This document shows, one piece after another, positions 1-8,297 of a DNA stretch of 58,366 nucleotides. The stretch comes from Bacteroidales bacterium (GTDB taxonomy: Bacteria > Bacteroidota > Bacteroidia > Bacteroidales > P3). The position numbers and the translations under genes were made by a program. The stretch covers positions 1-58,366 of the forward strand of contig JAFROL010000046.1 in NCBI GenBank assembly GCA_017429685.1. The letters are read 5' to 3'. Every line of letters starts with the position of its first letter. Position 1 is the first letter of the stretch. The notes beneath the pieces were generated by a model. That model had not been told where the DNA came from. It made no database searches and saw only the letters and a program-made list of their open reading frames with translations.

Positions 1-14
1 TGGCAAAAAGTTCA

Positions 15-44
15 TTGTCAAATGAAAAAATAGTTGTAACTTTG
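15..44 (+). promoter_or_regulatory. Bacteroidetes-type promoter with no recognisable gene downstream
   Basis: TTG at 15-17 and TAACTTTG at 37-44, spaced by 19 bases, match the -33/-7 pattern of the main Bacteroidetes sigma factor. Downstream there is no convincing open frame before the 3' end of topB, which lies on the other strand. The 50-322 stretch holds only half of the dispersed palindromic element (138-158) and a strong hairpin (264-287). A short untranslated RNA or a degraded locus is possible; this is inference. Confidence 0.4.
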
Positions 45-137
45 CACTCGTAAATCGAATGTCAAAACACGGTTGTCTGGCAGATTAACGGGTTCTGTCT
101 GTTTGGATGACCAAAAAGTGAATAAATAGAACCCACC

Positions 138-158
138 ATAAGAACGATATAAGAACTG
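138..158. repeat. Half copy of the dispersed palindromic element
   Basis: The right arm of the palindrome found complete at 17.1, 27.5 and 48.1 kb is intact here, with AAGAACGATATAAGAACTG followed by a flank ending GCGAAAAGG. The left arm is missing and replaced by unrelated sequence, so this copy cannot form the full hairpin. Confidence 0.7.
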
Positions 159-263
159 CCTTGGAACGGTGTGCGAAAAGGCGAAGAAGGTATTTTCCGT
201 AAACAGTGGAAAATCAAAACTTTTGCCCGAATCGGCCATTTCCGTGCCGCTGGCAAGCGATTT

Positions 264-287
264 TCAGCCCCAAGATGCTTTTGGGGC
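264..287. terminator. GC-rich hairpin just beyond the topB stop
   Basis: AGCCCCAA pairs with TTGGGGCT around a short loop. It lies about 40 bases downstream of the topB stop on the minus strand, but no clear U-tract follows on that strand, so it is a candidate terminator or RNA-stabilising hairpin only. Confidence 0.35.
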
Positions 288-322
288 TTGGTGCGAAAAA
301 GGGGAGGGGTGCCGACAAAATG

Positions 323-2257
323 TCAGTCGCGTCTGTTCATCACGTCGAAGACGATCTGCGAAACCATCTGCTTCAGCTCGTCGATGAATTGCGCTGCGCT
401 GTAGCGGTGAGCCTCGATGTCGCGAAGCTTTTTCTCCCATTGGCCCGTAAGTTCGGCACTTTTAAGCAGTTCGTTGTGGATTAGGGCTATCAGGTTGATG
501 CCCGTCGGGGTGGCCGAAAGCGATTTTCGCGCCTTGGTGATATATCCGCGCTTGAAAAGCGTCTCGATGATGGCGGCGCGAGTCGACGGGCGTCCGATGC
601 CGTTTTCCTTGAGTGCGTCGCGTAGCTCGTCGTTGTCGACAAGCCGTCCGGCGGTTTCCATAGCGCGCAGCAGTGTCGCTTCGGTGTAGGGCTTTGGCGG
701 CGTGGTCCATTTTTCGGTGAGCGTAGGTGTGTGCGGTCCGCGTTCGCCTTTTTCGAAAGCGGGGAGCATTTTGTCGTCGTCCTTGCGGTCGCCTTTGTCG
801 GCATCGTCGTCGTCGCGGACTGCTTTTTTCTCCTGATGCCAGCTGCCTGCCGTCTCGATCCATTTGCCGAAACAGACACGCCAGCCGGGGTCGAGAATCT
901 GCTTGCCGCTGGCTTTGAATGTCAGCCGTTCGCCTTTTTTCTGCCCTTCGTCGGGTTTGCCGTCCACGCGTCCCGTCACGGTTGTCGTCGAGACCTTGCA
1001 GTCGGGATAGAACACGGCGATGAAGTGCCGTGCCACGAGGTCGTAGACGCGTTTCTCGTTGATTGTCAGGTCGCCGTTCGACGGGTTTTCGCCAGTCGGG
1101 ATGATGGCGTGGTGGTCGGTCACCTTGCTGTTGTCGAACACTTTCTTGCTTTTGGGCAGTTTCTTTTCGAGCAACGGGGCTGTGAGCGGGGCGTAGGGCA
1201 GCAGACCTTTCAGTATGTTGGGGCACTTGGGATAGATGTCGTCGCTGAGGAAGGTGGTGTCGACACGCGGGTAGGTGGTGAGTTTCTTCTCGTAGAGGCT
1301 TTGTATGTATTTCAGCGTTTCGTCGGCCGAGAAGCTGTATTTTTTGTTGCATTCGACCTGCAGGCTTGTGAGGTCGAAAAGTCGCGGAGGCGCCTCGTTG
1401 CCTGCTTTTTTGGCGATGGAGGTCACTTCGAAATCCTGTCCGCTGATGGCTTGCAGCGCCCGGCGGCCGTCTTCCTCGCTGGTTATGCGTCCCTTGAGGC
1501 TGCGTTTCTCTTTGCCTGCGGCATTGTTGTCCGCTGCTTCGTCGTCGTTGTCGTCGTCGTTTCCCTGAAGGGTGAAAAGCGTGTCGCGGTAGACGGTCGA
1601 CAGCACCCAATACTGTTCGGGCTTGAACGAGTCTATTTCCTGTTGCCGCTTGACAATCAGGGCCAACGTGGGGGTCTGCACACGTCCGATCGAGAGCACC
1701 TGGCCGCGTTCGGTGCGGTATTTGAGGGTATAGAGGCGCGTGGCGTTCATACCGAGCAGCCAGTCGCCGATGGCACGGCAGAGGCCTGCTTCATAGAGCG
1801 ACTGGTAGTCGTCCTGCGGCTTCAGGTTCTGGAACCCTTCGCGTATGGCCTCTTCGGTAAGCGACGAGACCCACAGCCTCCGGACGGGACAGGTGGCGCG
1901 AGCCTTCTGCATCACCCAGCGCTGTATGAGCTCGCCCTCCTGGCCGGCATCGCCGCAGTTGACGATGGAATCGGCTTTCTGCATAAGGGTTTCGATGATA
2001 TGAAACTGTTTTTCATATGTTTGGTTGTCGATAAGCTTGATGCCGAAACGCTGCGGAATCAGTGGCAAGCGGCTTAAGGACCACGCTTTCCAGGCATCGC
2101 TGTAGTCGTGCGGCTCTTTGAGGGTACACAGGTGTCCGAATGTCCAGGTGACCTGGTATCCGTTGCCCTCGATATATCCGTCGTGGCTGCTGTTGGCACC
2201 CAGGACGCGGGCTATCTCACGGGCTACGCTTGGTTTTTCGGCAATGCAGACTATCAT
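323..2257 (-). CDS. topB: DNA topoisomerase III (type IA)
   Basis: The 644-residue protein decatenates and relaxes DNA by cutting one strand. The N-terminal TOPRIM domain begins MIVCIAEKPSVA and holds the acidic metal site DAGQEGE near residue 103. The catalytic tyrosine is Y329 in TTYPRVDT, and the SIGRVQTPTL motif of type IA enzymes is at about 189-198. The length matches family members without C-terminal zinc fingers. Two strongly acidic low-complexity inserts (about 233-243 and 484-500) are encoded by GTC/GTCGTC-rich DNA and probably form surface loops. topB is common on conjugative elements in this phylum, but no mobility gene is nearby, so this looks like the chromosomal copy. Confidence 0.95.
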   Translation of the reverse strand: MIVCIAEKPSVAREIARVLGANSSHDGYIEGNGYQVTWTFGHLCTLKEPHDYSDAWKAWSLSRLPLIPQRFGIKLIDNQTYEKQFHIIETLMQKADSIVNCGDAGQEGELIQRWVMQKARATCPVRRLWVSSLTEEAIREGFQNLKPQDDYQSLYEAGLCRAIGDWLLGMNATRLYTLKYRTERGQVLSIGRVQTPTLALIVKRQQEIDSFKPEQYWVLSTVYRDTLFTLQGNDDDNDDEAADNNAAGKEKRSLKGRITSEEDGRRALQAISGQDFEVTSIAKKAGNEAPPRLFDLTSLQVECNKKYSFSADETLKYIQSLYEKKLTTYPRVDTTFLSDDIYPKCPNILKGLLPYAPLTAPLLEKKLPKSKKVFDNSKVTDHHAIIPTGENPSNGDLTINEKRVYDLVARHFIAVFYPDCKVSTTTVTGRVDGKPDEGQKKGERLTFKASGKQILDPGWRVCFGKWIETAGSWHQEKKAVRDDDDADKGDRKDDDKMLPAFEKGERGPHTPTLTEKWTTPPKPYTEATLLRAMETAGRLVDNDELRDALKENGIGRPSTRAAIIETLFKRGYITKARKSLSATPTGINLIALIHNELLKSAELTGQWEKKLRDIEAHRYSAAQFIDELKQMVSQIVFDVMNRRD

Positions 2258-2445
2258 TGTAAGTTATTAATTGTGATTAGTGAATTGAGAATTGGGCGCG
2301 TTCGTGTCACAGGTCACTGAACACCAGTGATTTCAACTTTCAACCCTCAACTTCCAACTTTCAGAAACGTGATTTGAAAAAAAATATTGTACAACATATA
2401 ATAATTTATGTTTTGTCGCGTTTGTAAAAGTTAAGATAATAAGGA

Positions 2446-3135
2446 ATGACAGCAATGAATGAACCTGATATAAAAACGAATCTGGAAAAAATCCGCACTA
2501 CGCTTGGGCCGTCCACACGCCTTATTGCGGTGTCGAAAACGAAACCTGTCGAGATGCTTCAGGAGGCCTACGACGCCGGCCAGCGTCTGTTTGGCGAGAA
2601 CAAAGCGCTGGAAATGCGCGACAAACACGAGGTTCTGCCTAAAGACATAGAGTGGCATTTTATCGGGCACCTGCAGACGAACAAGGTCAAGTATATCGCC
2701 CCGTTCGTGAGGATGATCCACAGCATAGACTCGCTGCAGCTGCTGCAAACGGTCGAAAAGGAGGCGGTAAAGCACGACCGAACAATCGACTGCCTGCTGC
2801 AGTTCCACATCGCAACGGAGGAAACCAAGTTCGGACTGGACCTGGACGAGGCCCGCGCACTCCTGCAGTCGGACGAATACAAAGCCCTGAGCCACATACG
2901 CCTGTGCGGAGTGATGGGTATGGCCACCAACACGGACAATAAAAATCTGGTGCGCAGCGAATTCGCCAATCTGAAAAGCATTTTCCTGACGCTGAAGAAG
3001 GAGTTTTTTGCCGACTGCAGCCATTTCTGCGAACTTTCGATGGGAATGAGCCACGACTATCCCATCGCCATCGAGGAGGGCGCCACCCTGGTGCGTGTCG
3101 GCTCGTCAATCTTCGGAGCAAGGGAAAAACATTAG
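2446..3135 (+). CDS. yggS: YggS/PROSC family PLP-binding protein
   Basis: This 229-residue, single-domain TIM-barrel protein binds pyridoxal 5'-phosphate and buffers cellular PLP. It has no known catalytic activity in the family. The PLP lysine is K31 in AVSKTKP. Further family motifs are FIGHLQTNK, GVMGMATNT and the C-terminal phosphate-binding MGMSHDYPIAIEEGATLVRVGSSIFG. An alternative start is ATG at 2455, three codons downstream; the first ATG overlaps an AAGGA sequence, which makes the second plausible. It is transcribed divergently from topB and stands alone between repeat-filled gaps. Confidence 0.93.
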   Translation: MTAMNEPDIKTNLEKIRTTLGPSTRLIAVSKTKPVEMLQEAYDAGQRLFGENKALEMRDKHEVLPKDIEWHFIGHLQTNKVKYIAPFVRMIHSIDSLQLLQTVEKEAVKHDRTIDCLLQFHIATEETKFGLDLDEARALLQSDEYKALSHIRLCGVMGMATNTDNKNLVRSEFANLKSIFLTLKKEFFADCSHFCELSMGMSHDYPIAIEEGATLVRVGSSIFGAREKH

Positions 3136-3247
3136 CTAATGCGTTAGTGCGTTAATGCGTTAGTGGCTGACGCGTTCGTGTCACTGGTCACAGACCTCAA
3201 TTCATTAATCACAATTCACTAATCACGATTCACCAACAAACATCACT
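3135..3247. repeat. Intergenic 7-mer/8-mer repeat module (reverse orientation)
   Basis: Octamers of the GTTAATGC type are followed by the core GACGCGTTCGTGTCACTGG and then 7-mers such as AATTCACT/AATCAC. It is the reverse-orientation form of the module found in many gaps of this window. Confidence 0.7.
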
Positions 3248-3251
3248 TAAT

Positions 3252-4145
3252 ATGCACATTTTCAAAAACAAATCAAAGATTATCTTGTCCTACGTGATCA
3301 TCACGTTCGGCATCCTGGTCTATACTTTTGCCTGGTCGGCGTTTATGCTGCCCGCCAAGATTGTGGGCGGCGGCGTCAGCGGTATCTCGTCGGTGCTCAA
3401 CATTGCGGCAGGCATCCCGCTGCCTATCGGTGTGCTCAACTTCATTATCAACGGCATCCTGCTGGCCATCGGCTTCAAGGTGTTGGGCTCGAAATTCGGC
3501 GCCAACACCATCTACGGCATTGTTATGAGCTCGCTGTGCTTCATCCTCTGGCAACAGGTGCTGCACGTCGAAAACCTCTTCATTGTCAATAACGAGATGG
3601 GGTTCGAGCCCTTTATGTGCGCCATCATCGGCGGTGCCCTCTGCGGAGGCGGCATCGGACTGACCTTCTCGATGGGCGGCAACAGCGGCGGAACCGACAT
3701 CATTGCCCTTATCGTCAGCAAGTTCTACAACATTTCGCCAGGCAAAGTGATTATGTATCTCGACATTTTCATTATCGGCAGCTCCTATTTTGTCTCCAAC
3801 CAGATCACCAACGTTGTCTACGGCTACATCGTAATGGTGACGATGACCTATGTGCTTGATATGGTGCTCGACGGCAACAAACAGACCTACCAGATTCTGG
3901 TCTTTTCGGCCAAGAACAAGGAAATTGCCGATGCCATAACCAGTGAGATAGGACGCGGCGTCACACTGCTCGACGGCGAAGGCGGCTACACACACCAGGC
4001 CACCAAAATCCTCATCGTTATGGCCCACAAGACCGACAAGCCCAACGTGATGCAAATAATCCACCGCCACGACGAGAACGCCTTCATCTCCGTCTCGAAA
4101 ACCCAAGGCGTCTACGGCCGCAATTTCGAGAAACTAAAAATGTAA
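3252..4145 (+). CDS. YitT family membrane protein
   Basis: The 297-residue protein has about six hydrophobic segments in the first 210 residues (YitT/DUF161 region, glycine-rich, for example GGALCGGGIGLTF). A cytoplasmic C-terminal DUF2179 domain follows at about 220-295, with VTLLDGEGGYTHQ and the terminal VSKTQGVYGRNFE. The family is widespread in Bacteroidetes and Firmicutes, and its substrate is unknown. Nothing in the neighbours (PLP homeostasis, ribulose-phosphate epimerase) indicates one. The start is the only ATG before the first membrane segment. Confidence 0.9.
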   Translation: MHIFKNKSKIILSYVIITFGILVYTFAWSAFMLPAKIVGGGVSGISSVLNIAAGIPLPIGVLNFIINGILLAIGFKVLGSKFGANTIYGIVMSSLCFILWQQVLHVENLFIVNNEMGFEPFMCAIIGGALCGGGIGLTFSMGGNSGGTDIIALIVSKFYNISPGKVIMYLDIFIIGSSYFVSNQITNVVYGYIVMVTMTYVLDMVLDGNKQTYQILVFSAKNKEIADAITSEIGRGVTLLDGEGGYTHQATKILIVMAHKTDKPNVMQIIHRHDENAFISVSKTQGVYGRNFEKLKM

Positions 4146-4149
4146 ATAT

Positions 4150-4222
4150 CAAAGTGATAACTCCTGTGACGCGAACGCGCCAGCCACTAACAAATTAACG
4201 AATTAACAAATTAACAAATCAA
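4150..4222. repeat. Intergenic 7-mer/8-mer repeat module
   Basis: A GTGACGCGAACGCGCCAGCC core is followed by CACTAAC and repeated (A)AATTAAC octamers immediately before the rpe start. Orientation follows the flanking genes. Confidence 0.7.
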
Positions 4223-4224
4223 CA

Positions 4225-4875
4225 ATGAAAATGGTCTCCCCATCGCTGCTATCGGCCGACTTCGGCAACCTGCAGCACGACATAGAGATGCTCAACAACA
4301 GCCAGTGCGACTGGCTGCACGTCGACGTGATGGACGGCATCTTTGTACCCAACATATCGTTCGGACAACCCATCGTCAGACACATCAAAAAACACGCCCG
4401 CAAGCCTCTGGACGTACACTTGATGATTATGGATCCGGGACGCTACATCGCCGACTTCAAAGAGGCCGGCGCCGACATACTGACAGTTCACTACGAGGCC
4501 TGCACCCACCTGGACCGCACCCTCAACGCCATTCGCGATGCAGGTATGAAATGCGGCGTGGTGCTCAACCCGCACACGCCCGTCGCCCTGCTCGAAGACA
4601 CAGTGCAGCTCTGCGACGTCGTCCTGCTGATGAGCGTTAATCCCGGATTCGGCGGACAGAAGTTCATCGAGAACACATACAGCAAAGTGCAGACCCTGCG
4701 TGCGCTCTGCGACCGCAAAAACCCGCACTGCCTCATCGAGGTCGACGGCGGCGTAAACACCGGCAACGCCGGAAGGCTTTACAAGGCCGGCGCCGACGTG
4801 CTGGTGGCCGGCAACGCCGTCTTCAAGTCCGAAAACCCTCAACAGACAATCATTGACCTTAAGACCAGTGAATAG
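4225..4875 (+). CDS. rpe: Ribulose-phosphate 3-epimerase
   Basis: The 216-residue TIM-barrel enzyme interconverts ribulose 5-phosphate and xylulose 5-phosphate in the pentose phosphate pathway. The metal ligands are visible as H32 and D34 (LHVDVMDG), H65 (DVHLMI) and D174 (EVDGG). D34 and D174 also act as the acid/base pair. The mobile loop motif MSVNPGFGGQ is at 136-145. Length and motif order are standard. It functionally connects with the transketolase subunit at 54 kb, but there is no operon link. Confidence 0.96.
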   Translation: MKMVSPSLLSADFGNLQHDIEMLNNSQCDWLHVDVMDGIFVPNISFGQPIVRHIKKHARKPLDVHLMIMDPGRYIADFKEAGADILTVHYEACTHLDRTLNAIRDAGMKCGVVLNPHTPVALLEDTVQLCDVVLLMSVNPGFGGQKFIENTYSKVQTLRALCDRKNPHCLIEVDGGVNTGNAGRLYKAGADVLVAGNAVFKSENPQQTIIDLKTSE

Positions 4876-4945
4876 TGACCAGTGACACGAACGCGCCAGC
4901 CACTAACGCACTAACACAATAACGCAATAACACAATACCGCATTA
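4876..4945. repeat. Intergenic 7-mer/8-mer repeat module
   Basis: GTGACCAGTGACACGAACGC is followed by GCCAGCCACTAAC and CAATAACG/CAATAACA octamers up to the next gene's start. Same orientation as the genes. Confidence 0.75.
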
Positions 4946-4949
4946 TAAA

Positions 4950-6179
4950 ATGTTCCGTCCACAACTGATATTGGCCCCAGGAAAAGAAAAAGCCCTGCTG
5001 CGACGCCACCCTTGGATTTTTTCCGGCGCAGTGCGCAAAAGGGTGGGAGAGATGCAGCCCGGCGATCTGGTGGACGTCCTGTCGAGCGACGGACGCTGGC
5101 TGGCCACAGGACATTACCAGGACGATTCGATAATCTGCAAGATTCTTTCGTTCGAAACACAACAAATAGACCGTCAGTTCTATCGCAAGCAGCTTCTTTC
5201 TGCAATCCGCTATCGCGAACAACTCGGCTTCTTCGACAACCCGCAGACCAACGTCTTCCGCCTTGTCTACGGCGAAGGCGACAACCTGCCTGGCCTTGTC
5301 TGCGACTGGTACAACGGCGTGCTGGTAATGCAGGCTCACAGCGCAGGAATGCACCGCGAATTTGCGACACTGGCAGAGCTTATGGTCGAAATGCTTGGCA
5401 AATATGGACTCAAGTCCATTTTCGATAAAAGCAGCGCCACCTGTCCGCAATACGGCGAGCCCGTTCACGACGGATACATTTATGGCGAGCAGCCCAACGA
5501 ATGGGAAATCTCAGAGAATGGCGTCCGATTGCTCATTAACTTCTTCGAGGGGCAGAAGACCGGTTTTTTCATCGACCAGCGCGAAAACCGCGAACTCGTG
5601 GCGCAGCTGGCTCGCGGCCACCGGCTTCTCAACTGCTTCGGCTACACCGGCGGTTTCTCGCTGGCGGCTCTCAAGGGCGGAGCACAATATGTCGAGACTG
5701 TCGACATCTCGAAGAAAGCCATCGAACTCTGCAACCGAAACGTAGAGCTCAACTTCGGCACCGACGCACCCCACAAAGGCACCTGCGCCGACGTACTACA
5801 GTTTTTAAGCGAAGAGGGGAAAGAGGAAGGCGGAGAACGTACCAACCTTACAACCCTCAAGCCCTTCGACTTCATCATCCTTGACCCTCCCGCTTTTGCA
5901 AAAAACCACCGTTCGCTGCAACAGGGACTGAAAGGTTACCGCACTATCAACCAGCGCGCTATGCAAATCATTGCCGACGGCGGACTGCTGATGACCTTCA
6001 GCTGCAGCCAGGCAGTGTCCAAGGACGACTTCCAGACAATGCTCTTTACCGCCGCCAACAATGCGCACCGCCACGTGCGCATCGTCAAGCAGCTGCCGCA
6101 CGCCGCCGACCATCCCGTCAGCATCTACCATCCCGAAGGCGAATACCTCAAGGGACTGCTGCTGCAAATAGAAAAATAG
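4950..6179 (+). CDS. Class I SAM-dependent rRNA methyltransferase, RlmI/RlmK-like
   Basis: The 409-residue protein has an N-terminal PUA RNA-binding domain (about 1-75), a linker domain, and a Rossmann methyltransferase domain. Visible motifs are GFFIDQREN, the SAM-binding NCFGYTGGFSLAAL near 220-235, the acidic end of beta-2 ETVDISKKA, and LDPPAFAKN. A cysteine in TFSCSQ sits where RlmI-type 5-methylcytosine methyltransferases carry a catalytic cysteine. The likely substrate is a cytosine of 23S rRNA, but the exact position cannot be read from sequence. Confidence 0.88.
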   Translation: MFRPQLILAPGKEKALLRRHPWIFSGAVRKRVGEMQPGDLVDVLSSDGRWLATGHYQDDSIICKILSFETQQIDRQFYRKQLLSAIRYREQLGFFDNPQTNVFRLVYGEGDNLPGLVCDWYNGVLVMQAHSAGMHREFATLAELMVEMLGKYGLKSIFDKSSATCPQYGEPVHDGYIYGEQPNEWEISENGVRLLINFFEGQKTGFFIDQRENRELVAQLARGHRLLNCFGYTGGFSLAALKGGAQYVETVDISKKAIELCNRNVELNFGTDAPHKGTCADVLQFLSEEGKEEGGERTNLTTLKPFDFIILDPPAFAKNHRSLQQGLKGYRTINQRAMQIIADGGLLMTFSCSQAVSKDDFQTMLFTAANNAHRHVRIVKQLPHAADHPVSIYHPEGEYLKGLLLQIEK

Positions 6180-6246
6180 TGAATAGTGACACAAACGCGC
6201 CAGCCACTAACAAATTAACATATTAACGAATTAACGCATTCTTCAT
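6180..6246. repeat. Intergenic 7-mer/8-mer repeat module
   Basis: GTGACACAAACGCGCCAGCC, CACTAAC and four (A)NATTAAC octamers fill the gap between the methyltransferase and folE. Confidence 0.7.
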
Positions 6247-6249
6247 ACA

Positions 6250-6855
6250 ATGGAAAAAGGGTACCTTAAAATAGACAAATACGACGAACAGTGTGTGGCC
6301 GAATTGGCGAAGCACTACAAAGAAATCATCCGCCTGTTGGGCGAAGACCCCGAGCGCGAAGGACTCATCAAGTCCCCTGAACGCATAGCCAAAGCAATGC
6401 TCTTCTTCACCAACGGCTACGACCTCGACCCAAAAGAAATACTGCGCTCTGCAATGTTCCACGAAGACTACCGCCAGATGGTCGTCGTGAAAGACATCGA
6501 ACTCTACTCCCTCTGCGAGCACCACCTGGTCCCATTCGTCGGCAAAGCCCACGTAGCCTACATCCCAAACGGCACCATCGTAGGACTCAGTAAAATACCT
6601 CGCATCGTCGACGCCTATGCTCGCCGTCTTCAAGTGCAGGAACGCCTCACAAAACAAATCAAAGACTGCATACAGGACACACTGCAGCCCCTCGGCGTTG
6701 CCGTCGTCATCGAAGCACAGCATATGTGTATGTCGATGCGCGGAGTCCAGAAGCAGAACTCCGTCACCACAACAAGCGATTTCACCGGAGCATTTATGAA
6801 AGACCCCAAGACGCGCGAAGAGTTTATGCACATCATCGGCGTCAATCTGCATTAA
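6250..6855 (+). CDS. folE: GTP cyclohydrolase I
   Basis: The 201-residue enzyme converts GTP to 7,8-dihydroneopterin triphosphate, the first step of folate synthesis. The zinc ligands C89 and H92 lie in [10 protein letters not shown], with C160 in [10 protein letters not shown]. The substrate motif [20 protein letters not shown] is at 112-131. Length and the C-terminal FTGAF motif are typical of the type IA family. No other folate genes are adjacent. Confidence 0.96.
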   Translation: MEKGYLKIDKYDEQCVAELAKHYKEIIRLLGEDPEREGLIKSPERIAKAMLFFTNGYDLDPKEILRSAMFHEDYRQMVVVKDIELYSLCEHHLVPFVGKAHVAYIPNGTIVGLSKIPRIVDAYARRLQVQERLTKQIKDCIQDTLQPLGVAVVIEAQHMCMSMRGVQKQNSVTTTSDFTGAFMKDPKTREEFMHIIGVNLH

Positions 6856-6869
6856 TATTAAAGTGGGAA

Positions 6870-6968
6870 GTGACCAGAGACCTGTGATATGAGCACATTC
6901 GTGTCACTGGTCACAGATCATAGGTCACTAATCACTAACGAATTAACACATTCACAAATTAACGAATT
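6870..6968. repeat. Intergenic inverted 7-mer module plus octamers
   Basis: GTGACCAGAGACC and its inverted counterpart TGTCACTGGTCACAG flank the core CACATTCGTG, followed by AATTAACG/CATTCAC octamers. Translating through it produces an artefactual 28-residue N-terminal extension on the next gene. Confidence 0.7.
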
Positions 6969-6972
6969 ACCA

Positions 6973-7845
6973 ATGAAACAGAAGTTCTTGATTGTTGCCG
7001 CACTGCTGCTGGCCACCCTCTCATCCTGCCGCACACGGCAAGTGGCCTACATCAGCGACGCCACGCGCGACAGCGTTCAGCAGATACTCGACACCTATGT
7101 CGCCACCATCTTGCCCGGCGACCAGCTCTACATTTATGTCGGTAGCAACACACCGCAGAGCGTCATCCCCTTCAACCAGGAAACCCACAAGCTCCTGATA
7201 GAACAAAACAAAACGCTGAATCTGGACACAACGCACCGTGCCGTCATTAAACAAGGCGAGGGGTCGCCGAAGACTGAGACCCAGTACCTTACCGCCGAAA
7301 TTACAGGCTATACAGTCAAAAACGACGGCACAATCAACTTCCCAATACTCGGCACCATACAAGTTGCCGGCATCACCATCGACAGCCTTTGCAACCTGAT
7401 AGAACATCGACTCATAAAAGAAGGCTACGTGCTCGACCCACAAGTCAGCGCAAAAATTATGAACTTCCGCGTCACCGTGGTCGGCGAAGTACGCAATCCG
7501 CAGCAAATCCACGTCGACGGCACACGACTCACAATCCTTGAAGCAATAGCCATCTGTGGCGACCTGACCGACTACGCCCGTCGCGACAACCTGCTTGTCG
7601 TGCGAACCGACAGTGGCAAACGCCAGGCTGCCGAAATAGACCTGACCAAAAAAGAAATGCTCGATTCGCCGTTCTACTATCTGCACAACAACGACATAGT
7701 CTATATCGAACCCACCGATCGGCGCAAGCGCATTTCAGACCGCGACCAGAATGTACCAACCTACATCTCGATGGGAGTCAGCCTCTTCAGCATCATCCGA
7801 ACCAACATCGGAACAGCACTCGAAATACAACGACAGCAACAATAG
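6973..7845 (+). CDS. Polysaccharide export (Wza-type) outer-membrane lipoprotein
   Basis: The 290-residue protein starts at ATG 6973; an in-frame upstream ATG at 6889 would only add repeat sequence. The signal peptide ends in a lipobox with C19 (LSSC). A poly-export domain follows (ILPGDQLYIYVGSN, then INFPILGTIQVAG) and then SLBB-like sequence (FRVTVVGEVRNPQQIHVDG). Wza-family proteins form the outer-membrane pore for capsule or exopolysaccharide. It is short compared with Wza and stands alone: no Wzc kinase or glycosyltransferase is adjacent, so the exported polymer is unknown. Confidence 0.9.
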   Translation: MKQKFLIVAALLLATLSSCRTRQVAYISDATRDSVQQILDTYVATILPGDQLYIYVGSNTPQSVIPFNQETHKLLIEQNKTLNLDTTHRAVIKQGEGSPKTETQYLTAEITGYTVKNDGTINFPILGTIQVAGITIDSLCNLIEHRLIKEGYVLDPQVSAKIMNFRVTVVGEVRNPQQIHVDGTRLTILEAIAICGDLTDYARRDNLLVVRTDSGKRQAAEIDLTKKEMLDSPFYYLHNNDIVYIEPTDRRKRISDRDQNVPTYISMGVSLFSIIRTNIGTALEIQRQQQ

Positions 7846-7857
7846 CGCGGTAATTAT

Positions 7858-7926
7858 AAGTGATCAGTGAACAGTGACCAGTGACCAGTGAATAGTTAAA
7901 CGAACACGCTCGTGTCACTGGTCACC
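7858..7926. repeat. Intergenic inverted 7-mer module
   Basis: Four GTGANCA heptamers lead into CACGCTCGTGTCACTGGTCACC, which inverts the same motif, so the segment can form a long imperfect hairpin after the polysaccharide export gene. Confidence 0.65.
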
Positions 7927-7999
7927 CATAATATTTTTAATTTTTAATTATTAATTATTAATTTTTAAGATTCTTTTTCTGCGAAAAAAACAAAATATT

Positions 8000-8029
8000 T
8001 TTGCAGAATAAAAAAAATACATACCTTTG
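8000..8029 (+). promoter_or_regulatory. Promoter for the 8.05-8.2 kb leader and probably the exported-protein island
   Basis: TTTG at 8000-8003 and TACCTTTG at 8022-8029, separated by 18 bases, match the Bacteroidetes consensus. The next elements on this strand are a 40-codon frame, a terminator-like hairpin, and then the 8298 gene. Confidence 0.6.
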
Positions 8030-8055
8030 CACATTATAACACAAATACACATCCT

Positions 8056-8178
8056 ATGCCTATTAAACACAAAACATTAAGCACCAACACTTTACCCCCT
8101 CCAGATAAAAATTTGATATTCGCTTATCAAAGGCGAACTATGATATACACAGAAACGGACAGCATCATTGAAAGATGA
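8056..8178 (+). CDS. Possible 40-residue small protein or leader peptide
   Basis: ATG at 8056 opens a 40-codon frame (MPIKHKTLST at the start, DSIIER at the end) that begins about 20 bases after the predicted transcription start. It stops at TGA 8176-8178, inside the terminator-like hairpin that follows. No family is recognised. The layout promoter / short frame / hairpin with U-tract resembles an attenuator leader or an independent small transcript. A non-coding RNA is equally possible, since no ribosome-binding sequence can be seen. Confidence 0.3.
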   Translation: MPIKHKTLSTNTLPPPDKNLIFAYQRRTMIYTETDSIIER

Positions 8179-8200
8179 ATGTTGCCCGTTTTTTTTCATC
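8149..8200 (+). terminator. Intrinsic terminator or attenuator hairpin
   Basis: CGGACAGCATCATT and GATGAATGTTGCCCG form an imperfect stem of about ten pairs, with two mismatches and one G-U pair, followed directly by eight T residues. It would end the short transcript from 8036 before the 8298 gene unless read through. Confidence 0.55.
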
Positions 8201-8297
8201 GTATGTAAATGTTGACCATTGAGCCGCACTATTCACAATTCACTATTTACAATTCTCACATTAACAGAATATTATTAATAAACAAATCCATAAAACA

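Noticed and set aside
323-2257. topB as a marker of an integrative conjugative element
   Set aside because: No relaxase, integrase, Tra gene or attachment-site repeat was found around it; the neighbours are housekeeping genes.
6889-6972. Extended start of the polysaccharide export gene
   Set aside because: The additional 28 codons are repeat sequence and would destroy the lipoprotein signal.
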